From Gliomastix tumulicola (lineage: Eukaryota > Ascomycota > Sordariomycetes > Hypocreales > Bionectriaceae), in assembly GCA_001599755.1 (NCBI GenBank), contig BCHX01000006.1, forward strand, positions 2,033,336 through 2,097,335: 64,000 bases of DNA, given 5' to 3'. The first letter of the stretch is position 1; each line of letters begins with the position of its first letter. The position numbers and the translations under genes were made by a program. Below are positions 22,791 through 33,262 of the stretch, piece after piece. The notes beneath the pieces are model-generated. The model had not been told where the DNA came from. It made no database searches and worked only from the letters and a program-made list of their open reading frames with translations.

Positions 22791-25283
22791 CGAGCTTCGA
22801 TACCGAACTTGCTCTGCAGGTGGTGGCGACTTGAGTTTCCGCGACGCGCGAGCAAACTCAAGGTTGAAAAGGAGTGACGCCAGCGGAAGGCAGCTAGTCG
22901 ATCGGGGGGCAGCGGTGCAAGGGGGCGGAATGTATGTGCGTGCTTAGGTCGGGTAATAAGGAGAGCTGGTATATACTGGACACGGGCGGCCAGAACGCGT
23001 GTGTCGAGCGTGAGCTGGGGGCTTTAGCCTTTATGTAGTGCTGTGGTATTAATTAATGAGGGGATATCCGTAGATTAAGGCGCGCTCTGAAGGAGAGAGT
23101 AGTCAACGAGAGAGGCGATGTCGGCAATGGCGCAGCCTTCGCGACGGGGAAGCGATAAGAATGCAGGGACGTAGAAAGGAGAGCCGCGGCAGACAGAGAA
23201 GTGCTAAGAAATGATGCGGGAAAAGATATACAATGACAGAGAAGGAGACGTGCAAGAAGCTCTTTGTATGCTTTGTTGTATGTTATGAAGCGTGATTGTG
23301 CAGGAGGACAAGTTGAGAGCCGAGAGAGGGCAGACAGACGGCCGTGTTGTTCCAGGTTGGCGATAAGCCATGCCATGGACGCAATGCCATGGATCAGATC
23401 AGCAATCAGCAATCAGCTCCAGGTACCTCAGGTAGCCGCCCAGGACCAGGTACCTCTACCTGGGCGTATCAGCGGCCAGCTCTGACAGAGTCCAGGCTCA
23501 AACACGGACAGGGGTGGGGGCCTCCTGGACACATGGAAGCTACCAGATGGTACGGCTGGCGCCAGTATTCAGTAAATTACGCATTACGCGCACCGGGACA
23601 GTGAGGCCACTAGCTCGAAATCACTGGCACCTGGCGTCCAGACGCGTGCTGCTGGCACTGATGGGATGGCTTCGGTTCATGCATTGATCAAGCGCGGAGG
23701 TACGAGGTTGAGTCACGTCATCTGCATCCGGCATCAGCAGCAGGTACATCGCAGCAGGTACCCGATGCTAGCCCGCGACATCAGGCTGTCATCGACCCAT
23801 GACAGGGCCGGTGCCAGAAGCAGCCGTCATACCGGTATTTTTAGTCCGCAGGGGGGTGACGATGACGGCTGAAGACAAACAGTCAGCCGGCCAGCAGCAG
23901 CAGCAGCAATGAATGAGCCAGGCCGATGATATGCTGCCCAGATTCACCTCCTCAGTCGCAGTCACACAGTCATACCACGGTCCAAGTGCGGGGCAGCCAA
24001 AGGAGGGGTGACTTCCATGCATGCGTGGAGGGGGAAGGTGCGGGCATTGATGTTCCACAGCAGAGCAACCCCTCACTGCTGCTGCCTCTCTGCAGCGGGC
24101 TTTCAGCGCCGCCAGTGATTCTGTCATGCACTGTAACCGTCCCGCAGATGGATCAGCCAATCTAGATGCTGCCTCAGCCCATGCATCTGCAATGCGATGC
24201 AATGAGTCGTCGGGGAATTCGCAGCCCGAATCTGCCGCTACTGTGGCCACCAACCAGCGCAGGCCATGGGGAAACGCGTTAACTTGCTGCTACTACCTTA
24301 GGTACTAGGGGAGTAGTTGGTCGCTACGCTGTGACAATCATTTCCATTCCGTCCGCTCTGCCAGGAACGAGAATACACGCGCGCCCGTCGGTACCTTGCT
24401 CTTACTGCTCCCGGCAGGTCAAGTGACGCTTCCAATCACACATCACCACACCCTCCCTTCCACTCTCTTCGGCGGCCCTGCGCTGCATGTGAGACAAGCA
24501 TGGCCGGTGGGATCTTCCAGGGGCGAAATGCGGGCGATTCAACGATGCAGATGAAGATACGAGCCTAGAGTCGCATGCATCCAGCATTCATCTCACCAAA
24601 TCAGAGAGACTACAACGCCAGGGAGGGCAGAAAAGACGCAGCCGCTATCTTGTTGGCCCCGATGCGGCAGTTTCTCCCTTTCCTTTGAGACATATTACTT
24701 GGTCACGAGCACACCACGGCCAGCCAACATACCATCCGGAAGAACGCAACCGCGCACCAGCCCGTGGCAGAATGAGGTAGGTCCAGCTCCCAACTTGTTG
24801 GAGGTATCCCTTAAGCCAACTCCCGAGCTATCCTGTCCTGAACATGGTCATGTGAACCAGCATGTCATCGCACTGCCAGCACTAGGCCCAAGCTAGACTG
24901 CCATCTTCCCATTTCGTCCTCGCCAGCAGACAATGTATCGTGTACCGTGAGAAACATCCCACACACGCCCCCCCTCCTGGGCCAAGACACAGGCTCCAAG
25001 AATCGAGGGCCCATGGGACAGGCCACGCGTGGAACAGCCACACCCCCCTTTCTTCTCGTGAGTACTTGCGAGTGACCTCAGCAGAGATGGCGCCGATGAG
25101 ATGACGAGCTGAGGCACGATGGCGTCCATTCTCGACTGCGATCGAACTGTAAGGAACACAGTAGAAGCCAAATCGGGGGCATGACCTCGTCCCAAGGCAC
25201 ACAAGGCCGCACAGACGACAACTCTGTAGAAACCGATGCACAGGTTAGGTTCAGCATCACCTAAGGTACTAACAAGTCCCTCC

Positions 25284-25843
25284 TCACATCTCCTGCAGCC
25301 AGACCTGGTACCGCGCAAACTTCCACTCCTCCCTCTCGCCCTCCCTCTCCCTCCTCACCACGCCATGCCCAGCCCACGGCACCACCCTCGACGCGGCCGC
25401 CCCCTCCTCGGTCATCTCCAGCCTCACCTCCCCAAACAGCATCACCTCGCACTCCACCGGCGCCGCCGCGTCCCCCGGGTCCTGGAACCGCCCGGGAAAC
25501 ACCTTGGTCACCGTGTGCTGACGGTCGCGCACGGCCGTCCACATGCGGTTCCGCAGCGCCCGAATCTCTGACAAAGTCACATGTCTCCCCATTAACAAAG
25601 ACCAACAAAGCGAGATGACAAAAACGCATGACGAATGGGCTGCTTACCCTGTTGGCCCGCGCCGCCGTCCCGCCCGATGAGGACCTGCGCGTCCTTGGTG
25701 AAGTAGCTGATCCAGAGCTCGTTGGCCTCCTGCCTATCCGACGCGTGGTAGAAGTTGGTGATGAAGGTCCGGATCTCCGGGTCGGGGAGGCTGTCGTGGT
25801 GCGGATACTGGGGGAAGTAACCTCCAAGTAGGTGCTTTGACAT
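25284..25843 (-). CDS. SnoaL-like (NTF2-fold) protein
   Basis: Two exons on the minus strand, 25843-25648 and 25567-25284; 159 aa. The intron has a GTAAGC donor and a TTTGTCAG acceptor, and a split Glu codon is restored. The predicted fold is the NTF2/SnoaL cone: an N-terminal helix (IRTFITNFYHASDRQEANE), LWISYFTKDAQVLIGRDG, a helix RALRNRMWTAVRDRQH, then VFPGRFQ and strands ending WKFARYQVWLQEM. Family members are small polyketide cyclases, dehydratases or ligand-binding proteins, and many are uncharacterised in fungi. No catalytic Asp/His set can be assigned with certainty. The gene stands alone, with no biosynthetic neighbours, so a secondary-metabolism role is not supported by context. 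No signal peptide. Confidence 0.75.
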
Positions 25844-26424
25844 GATGATATCTAACTACGAGCCTGATTACAACGCTTAGCGTGGATCTATTGCGAAGGG
25901 ATTGTCTTTTTTGTGCAGTCCCAAGTTGACGTAAAGAGGGTAAAGGAGTTGCACTTGGAGAAAGCCGTTGGGACAAAAGGTGAGGTATGTCTAGTAAGTA
26001 TAGAAGCAGATCCGAATGATGACGTGATGATTAAACAACGTCGATCTTCTCAACTCCCACAAACAAGACTGGCTGCGGTACTACTCACTCTCTGAACGCC
26101 AGAGAAATACCCTACTTTGTTGCTCAAAAATCTTCGCATTGTCATTGGCCCTGACGAGCTGCTCAAGTCTCTAATATTTGCCCGAGCTACCTTTGCCTCC
26201 TACATCAATCATAACACAAACCACCACATCCTAGAACATGCCAGTATTCGCCGTGTCTGCAACTGAAAAGCAGACGTCTTACGGACATGCCTGTCCGTGT
26301 GAAGAAGGGAGAAAAAAAAAAAACGAAGAGGACCCCTGAAAAGTCCCGCCCCAAACCTATTGCATTTTCCCAAAAACTCCAACATAGATAGAGCCCTTTC
26401 CCTATGCCCGGTACGATATGGTGT
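25844..26424. other. intergenic region, SnoaL-like / ING-PHD
   Basis: 581 bp with the SnoaL-like promoter and the 3' flank of the ING/PHD gene. A short poly(A) run lies near 26312. No gene is seen. Confidence 0.6.
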
Positions 26425-29053
26425 TCAACGCCTCGCTTCGCGTGCGTTGACTTCGCCCTTCTCCCCGACATTGAGCGCCTTCCTACAGTCGGGACAGTAC
26501 CACTTTGTAGTTCGTGCGGGAATGTCGTCCAGGCCGACACATGCAAGGTGAAACCATTCCATTTTGCAACCCTGTGTTCCCAGGTCAGATGTGTTCATGG
26601 CCGATTCTATGCAAGAATTAGCAACTTACGTCGACATTGTCGCACTGAATCATAGTCCCATAGCTATAATTCTTGCACGTGCAGTAGCGCGGTTCGTTTG
26701 GGTCGATAGGATTGCCTTCGTCGTCCACGTCCTCCTCTTCATCCTCGACCTGCTGGTCTTTGCCCTTCTTAACGCGTGGCTTCTTCTTCGGCGCCGTCTT
26801 TCTCTTACCTACAGCGCTGTTGCCACCGCTTTTGGTTGTCTTGATGACGCCGGGGGCAGGACGTTTGCTTCGTCGGCTTGGTGGCCGTGGCTCCGGGGCA
26901 GGGGTGTTTCGTGCCGTGCTTGCTCGGCGAGGCCGATCCATAGCTAGCGAGGACTGGGGTTCCTGGCTCATAGCCTTGCCTCGAGATCCGGGCCGGCCGC
27001 TGGGGGTTACCTCGGGTGCTGGTGTTGACTTGGCAGGGGTGGTTCCTCGCGAGGAAGCTCGCCTCGATGGCAGCCCTTCTGGTATGTTCAGGCCCGAAGC
27101 CTGTGGCTCAGTCTTCAGTTCGTCCTGGTGTAGCACCTGTTGCTGGGATCTCTTAGCTGCGTCAGCCCGAGTTTCCCGCTTAGGTGCGTCGGGCGCTGGC
27201 ACATCACGAACGTGGGGTGCAACAGGAGTTATCGAGTTTCGCCCCTCTGAGGCTCTCGGTAGTGGCACGGGAGTTTCTGTCGCTGGCGGCTTGATCGGTA
27301 CAACAGTCGTTGTCGCACCCAAGGTCGAGCCGTTGCCGTTGCCGTTGCCGTTTGGGGTCGGAGATTTGGCGAGGCCTGCCAAGTTAGAACCCCCCGAATT
27401 CTGGAAAGTGAATGGCAATGGTACAGGTGTCTCGATGGGCGGGACCGTGATGCTGTTCGCCGCGGATTGCGTGGTCTGAGGTTGGTTGTTGGAAGCTTCG
27501 CCTGTCGACGCAACATGATTGGGTTTCCCATACTGGGGCGGGGGGACCGGAGTTTCCGTTTTGCTCCTCTTCACAACAGGCTTCGTGGAAGGTGTGTCCG
27601 TCTCCTCTGGAGGCTCGCTGCCCGCGTCACCCTCAGTATCCCTCTTTCGCTTGGCATTAGAACGAGAGTTGGTGCGCGGCTTGGGAGCTTTACCTCCTGT
27701 CTCCTTTGCAGTCTCAGACGCGCTGGGAGATGCGGCCCCATTGTTTCCTTCGAGGAAAAGCTTCGCCGTTGCAGCCATTTTCTTAGCAGATTCCTCGGCA
27801 TCTTCGGCGGCCATTTTCGCAAGCGCCTCTCGCTTGAGCTTCTTAGCTTCATTCAGCTTCATCCCTTTGTTGCTGGTTGGGAGTTCCTCAGCGACGATGG
27901 ATTCGACGCTGATAGCACCAACGGGAAGCAGCATGGTCCCTGAACCATCTTCGTCGGATGCCACTGGGACAATTGCATTGAAGGACTTTCCTTCCTCCTC
28001 CACCTTCCTCTTCGCCTCTTGATAGTGCTCCGGTCCTCGACGCAGCTCTCTCAGTTCTCTCAGGATCATGGTCTCACTAGGGGCCCATGTCGCATTCTTC
28101 TTCATCCTCTTTCGTAGCCTGGCCAACTCGTGGTTGGTAAGCTGCAGCCAGGGCGCATGAGGGCCGCCAATTTCCGCATCTGGAGGCGGTGGCTTCAGCA
28201 AGGCAGCTTGGTTGGCGGAAATCTGTTCGGCACTAGGGCCATTGGCCGCGTTTGACGCGCGAGCAGGTGGCTTGGATGATGGTTTGGCGGTGCTGATGAC
28301 TTTGATCTTGGGACCAGGTGCCGGCGTTCTCCGAACAGTGACAGCGGTGCCCTCATCGTCTGAGCTAGCGTCGCTACCCTCTGTCACGGTCTCGTACTCG
28401 ATGTCGTAGGGCGCAAGAACCTCGCCAGGAACCGTAACCAGGGGCGCCCTCTTCTGCCGCACCTTCTGCGCGCCGTCTGCGCCCGCCTGAGCCCTGAGCT
28501 TGGAGCGGGAGAGCTGAGGGGACTTGGACGCGACGGGGCTGAGGGCTTGCTGTTCGTCAGTAGGCCAGTTGTCCATCATAGCCTGTAACTTGGCCTGAAG
28601 GAACATGGCCTTGTTGTAGTGGCGATTGACACTCTCAGCCATTCTCACAGCCTCGGCGTGCGCGTATAGTCGCGAGCTCAGCGCTTGGTTCATTTGTTCT
28701 GAGATGTCGGCTCGCAGTGTCGTGGGCGTCGGTCGTTCGTTCGCAGGTTGGTTGGGGAGCTCACCCCACATTTTGGTGAGTTCATGGAGTTTGAGCGACG
28801 ACTCAGCATGGGCTTCGTCCAGACTCTCAATGAGGGTCAAGGAGCGCATCATATCTGAAGGCAGGTACTCGGTGAAGTCGAGAAAGTCGTTGACAGTCGT
28901 TTGCGCATCCGGGTCGCCCCGGCTGTCTTCGCCGTCGTCACCACTGCCAATGATACTGGAAGTCCCTTGTTCGATGTCGCCTTGGTGGTCTGATTCTTGC
29001 GCGTCTCGTTGGGGCGCATCGGCCTGCACAGCCAAGGCTTCAACGGTGGCCAT
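26425..29053 (-). CDS. ING-family PHD-finger chromatin protein (Pho23/Yng-like)
   Basis: Two exons on the minus strand, 29053-26630 and 26571-26425; 856 aa. The intron (GTAAGT donor, ACACAG acceptor) falls inside the PHD finger. ING proteins read H3K4 methylation and anchor histone deacetylase (Pho23 in Rpd3L) or acetyltransferase (Yng1/Yng2) complexes. Seen: an N-terminal ING-like helical region (DFTEYLPSDMMRSLTLIESL, then LRADISEQMNQALSSRLYAHAEA), a long disordered Ser/Thr/Pro centre with Lys/Arg clusters (KRKRD, KKKPRVKKGK), and a C-terminal C4HC3 PHD at about residues 790-837 (YCTCKNYSYGTMIQC, WFHLACVGL, KWYCPDC). The centre is much longer than in yeast. The DFTEYLPSD start favours Pho23, but I cannot exclude another ING paralogue. 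Confidence 0.85.
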
Positions 29054-30371
29054 GTTGGGCAATTGTTAGGGCGTGTAGTGCGATCCGTGAAGCTGGCGGT
29101 GGATTGTTTTTCTCAGCAGACTGTTGTCTAAGGCTCGCTGGGTCGACAACAGGATGCCATCTGCCGGGTCAGGTCATTGGACAGTTAGTATGCGAAGAGT
29201 CGGGGCTGGGCGCGCGTGTGGTGCTTGCGCGACAGGAAGCTCGATTCAATGCAATGCGAAAGTTCGTGGGTTGGTGTTGCCTCGCAGTGGTCGCGTTCTT
29301 GAAGTTTGGGAGTGGGTCCAATGAAAGGTGGATCCCAAGCTCCCCACCTGCCACAACCCCAGCAGAAATGGACACTCGAGAAGCTGGGCAAGCTGGGGCT
29401 GACTTCGAGCAGCTTGAGAGTGCCATGGCAGTGATTCATGGGATCATTGTATTGAATATTCTGCGAGGGTAAAAAAAAAAAAATTTAATGTCGAATCATG
29501 CATCTCCGACATTTTAAGCAGCATCTTCTCAAGCTCCCCACACCAAGTGGTGTCGCCGAGGCTCACGTGGAGTCCAGAGTCCCAGGCCGATGCACAGAGC
29601 AGCCGCCGACGAATCACCTTCGTTGGGATGGGACAGAGCTGAATCTGACCACCCAGGGTATGGTATTAATAGAGAAGATGGTTGTTCAGCTGAACCTGCC
29701 TGTCCACCTCGACCGAAACCTTCTCCTCTTCCTTCCTTTCCCCTACCTCCATTCCCAAATTGCGCTCATTTTTCTCCCCTTCACCCGTCACCCTCTCTGT
29801 CTAGGCTGTCTCTATTTCGAGGCACAGTCTCAGGTTATGTCGCATCGTGGCTCGCAGGCATCTGGGATCTTCGCCCGCGACTTCGGCGCCCGACTCTTCC
29901 TCAGGGATAACGCCTCACCGTATTTGTGCGGGTCCTTGGGTAGCAGCAACTTGCAGCTTGGAGAGGACTGCCAGCAGTCTACTGACTGAACACTGTCTTA
30001 GGTGATCTACGCAACATCCTCGCACTATCTATGCATGTCTGTGATGTCAGTGACATCTGGCAAGGTTGAGCCCTGCTCAGCGCCCGTCATCGTCTCGACA
30101 TCGTCCTACGGGATACCTTTCCCGCCCAACCATACGAGCGCATACGAGATGGTGGCTATCCACTTCACGAGCCGGTCGCCTTGATTCAGGCCTCCACTGG
30201 ATGTCCATCGAGTACAATTAACCAAAGAAGAAATAATGCAGCTCTATCAGTACGCCCTTCCAACGCCGCCCTTGCCGAAGTCACCGCCAACCCTTGAAGT
30301 ACTTTTGGAGCTTGTTTTTCTCGAGCTCCCTGTCCTCGGGCGGTCGAGGACAGCTATATTGAAACACGTCA
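29054..30371. other. intergenic region, ING-PHD / bactofilin-like
   Basis: 1.3 kb with no supported gene. An A-run precedes TTTAATG near 29471-29487. A 163-codon open frame at 29498-29989 has no domain features and was not accepted. The right part is the 3' flank of the bactofilin-like gene. Confidence 0.55.
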
Positions 30372-31105
30372 TTACCAATCCCAGTCAGCCTCTTGGTCAC
30401 GCATCAGTTTGGCACCGGCCACCTCTTCCGAGTCCTCGACGTGGTACGTTGATGTTTGCCCTATCAGGGTGAGGGAGCCATACACAACCAGACGCTTGCA
30501 TTTTCTATGGTCTGTCAGTACCACCGCTGCCGGCGAGGGTAAATCGAGGGGGTATCGTCTGGAGGTTACTCACAAGTCACCATTGACAATCAGGTTGCCG
30601 TATATCTCAAGTTCCGTACCTTCGAGAGTACCGACGACTTTGAGCTTCCCATACCCCTTGATTTTGTCCCTGGGTCTTTGGCGTCAGTGTCACGCCCCTA
30701 GGGTACGAGCTGGATCGGATCTAATTGGATTCTATGCAGCTTACCTTGCCAACAGACCGCCATTTACCTCGATATTGCCGTAAGCTTTGATTCTACCCCT
30801 GGAGCGGAGTCGTCAGCAGTGTCAAGATGGTTTTGGACGCTTTGCAAGACTCACTCGGCGCTCACGTTGCCATTGATCATTATGGCGCCGTACGCATCGA
30901 TCTTGTCTCTGATGAAGAAGTCTCCGTCGAAGTCGATACCGCCACCAGACTTCACAGAGCCATGGATATCCAGCGGCCCCTTGAGACTCAGTTCACTCTC
31001 GCTCTTGACGCTCTTGGATCTCTTGAACACCGGCGGGGGCGGTTCGGGAACTGGACCTGTGACGGGCTCTGATGAGCTGGTCGCGTATTGCTGGTATGAT
31101 TGCAT
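30372..31105 (-). CDS. bactofilin-like polymer-forming beta-solenoid protein
   Basis: Four exons on the minus strand: 31105-30855, 30798-30745, 30669-30574 and 30504-30372; 177 aa. Donors are GTGAGT, GTAAGC and GTGAGT; acceptors are CAG, CAG and TAG; all introns are phase 2. Bactofilins are small bacterial cytoskeletal proteins whose right-handed beta-helix polymerises without nucleotide. Here a Pro-rich N-terminus (EPPPPVF) precedes stacked rungs with a repeated Y-G-x-[IL]-x-[IV]-x-G core: YG at residues 72, 90, 108, 125 and 142, spaced 18, 18, 17 and 17. Examples are YGAIMINGNV, YGNIEVNGGL, YGNLIVNGDL and YGSLTLIGQ. A short acidic tail ends DWDW. An in-frame ATG at 31387 could extend the N-terminus by 94 residues; 31105 is preferred as the start of bactofilin-like composition. 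Confidence 0.8.
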
Positions 31106-31691
31106 GCCAGCAAGGATTGGCTGCTTCTCGGGAGCGGCTAGGCAGGCAATGTCTTTTGCTCTAGCTGTGTGTGGCTGGAGTTTGGGAGTATCCGATGCTG
31201 AGAATGGACGTGTTCTCGGAGGGAGGCGCTTCCGCTTGCTTGAGGGCAAGAAAGACAGACAAAACAGCACAGGCCCAGCCCAGGTACGTATGGTGTGCGT
31301 GCGGAGACACCCAGGCCCAGACACGGGTGCATATATATGTTTACGTGTAAACGGATGTGATGTGAAGAGCGGCATATATACACGCATGTATATATGTCTT
31401 AGTCTCTGCGGTGTGGATGTATGTCGGCTTGTGGATGAGCTGTAATAATTCCAATCCTTGTGCGTTGCACAAGTTGTTCAGCTGTCAGGGTCTCAGATCC
31501 TACTTTGCCGTTATCCAACCGGACACAAAGGCATTCTTAGGCTGACTTGGGTCCAGAAGAATGAGGGTTCAGAAAACGACAATTCTTGAGGCCGTCATCA
31601 TATGTCTCAGGCATGCGCACACACGCCGGGGTCTCCTCAACAAAGCTGCCGCTGCGTCCCCCAGTGGTGTACGTTTTCACTTCAGGGAGCA

Positions 31692-31738
<47 letters not shown>
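31692..31738. repeat. 47-nt poly(G) homopolymer
   Basis: An unbroken G run of about 47 bases in otherwise mixed sequence, roughly 590 bp upstream of the bactofilin-like start. Real tracts of this length are rare and form G-quadruplexes; sequencing or assembly error in its length is also plausible. Confidence 0.9.
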
Positions 31739-31740
<2 letters not shown>

Positions 31741-33144
31741 CGCGCAAAGGAGAATCCCAATCTCAGCGCAATATGTCTCTGATCCCGCGATTGTCGTGGC
31801 GCAGAATTGGGCGAAGCTAGAGCAATTTCCCGTTGGCTGGCAGGCTTGCCGGTGGCTTCTGCAGGCACAGCCGGTAAGTGTTGGGGTACGGGACACCTTG
31901 GAGGGGTCCGGGTTGGTTGGTAATTGCGAATCTCTGGACAAACGGAAGGCCCAAGACGAACAAAAGAAGAATAAGAGGAAGACTGCCACAACAGGCAAAT
32001 TTGACCGGAGGACACGTCTAACAACGATTGGGAAAGTATATGCGGGTTCTGTGCTGGCGGGCGATGCGGGCGAGCATCATTAATGTCATGTCATGTCGTC
32101 GCGGCGCTCCCTGAATTCGGTTTCTTTTTAGTGTTGGTGGTGGTGGGCAGTTGAAACTTGCGAGGACTCCGGTTGGCCTGGCCCTTTTTTTCCCTCCCAT
32201 TCGCTTTACGGCCTGACAACGGTGAGGGGCAAGAGCCCACATGAACTGGAGGGTGAGGCGGACGGGGTGGGGGACCCTGCAGTTTTGACAGCCGGATATC
32301 TTCCTCTCGAATCAATTCGCTGGCACGTTGCACGATGTTGACGTCGCCGGGGGAGACGAGGAGGATGGGATGGAGTGGTCGCTGTCAGCAATCGTATCTG
32401 CGAGGCGTGACCGACGAGGTGAGAGCATCGGAGAGAAGAGGGAGGTATGAGGTCAAGACGCAAGGGGAGGTGACGGGTCAATGGCCGGCTGTTCAGGGTT
32501 GGAGGTCGACCGGGGCCGCTAACAGTCCAACACCCCAACAGTCTAACAGTGAGCATCGCCGTTGAAGATTGGATTGGTAAAGTTGGCATGTGCCTACTAG
32601 CTGGCATGCTCTTTCCCACTCCGTTGCTTTCTAATGCCATCCATCACGGACCCCATTGAGCGGGGAGCTCCTTCTGTCTTTCTGCCAGGCTGCACTCGTA
32701 CCTGCCACACCCTCGCCCGTACCTTCCCTTGCCTTCCCTTTCCTGCCCCTGCCTAAGTAGGTACTAAGGTATTGCTCCAGCAAGCCACACATGCGGGAGG
32801 AACGCTCATATTTGAGCCGAACCACGCCAACATTATCCCTCCAAGCCATCCATTACTTCGGCAGATCCAGACTCTGCCCAGACTCTGCCAACTCTACGGA
32901 GCCTCGAACATCAATCACCCAGCGGGCACTTTAATTAGTCCTGGGAAGAATGAAGCATGTGCATTGCATGTGCATGGGCCCCATATTATCTATCGGAGAC
33001 TCCCACCAACACCGCACTAACGCATGTGGTTGCACCGACGGTACGAGCTCAACGGGCGGCAGAGCCCGGCCACCCTCCCTTTTCTTCGCCTTCCCCCCTT
33101 CTGACCACCTATGAGACGGCTCCGGTAGGGGTAGCAATGTGTTT

Positions 33145-33262
33145 AGAAACATTGGCCAACGTCAGGGCGTGAACCCGTGCCGTTGCGGTGCTGCCTGCTC
33201 CGGCGCCACTCATACGAATGCTATGAGCTACGAATAATCCTGCCTGGACGTTGGCTAACTTC
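33145..33262. repeat. imperfect inverted repeat
   Basis: TTGGCCAACGTC near 33152-33163 pairs with GACGTTGGCTAA near 33246-33257, with weaker extension on both sides and about 80 bp between arms. It could be a stem-loop or the remnant of a small inverted-repeat element. No transposase is nearby. Confidence 0.4.

Larger units (their letters stand above)
22455..25283. other. gene-poor intergenic region, 2.8 kb
   Basis: No gene is supported. It contains an (AG)n run at 22564-22579, an (AC)n run at 22768-22790, and several AGGTACCT-type motifs (about 23420-23460, 23744-23760 and 24296-24306). Open frames here are short, low-complexity and lack splice-supported continuations. Confidence 0.6.

Noticed and set aside
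23400..23470. Possible transposon terminus from clustered AGGTACCT motifs
   Set aside because: No transposase fragment, no matching second terminus and no target-site duplication; the motif occurs singly elsewhere.
29498..29989. 163-codon open frame on the plus strand between the ING/PHD and bactofilin-like genes
   Set aside because: No family features and no start or splice support; it lies in AT/CT-rich presumed promoter sequence.
33120..33260. Possible tRNA-like stretch (GGCGTGAACCCGTGCC)
   Set aside because: A B-box-like string is present, but no acceptor-stem pairing, anticodon arm or A box at correct spacing could be made.
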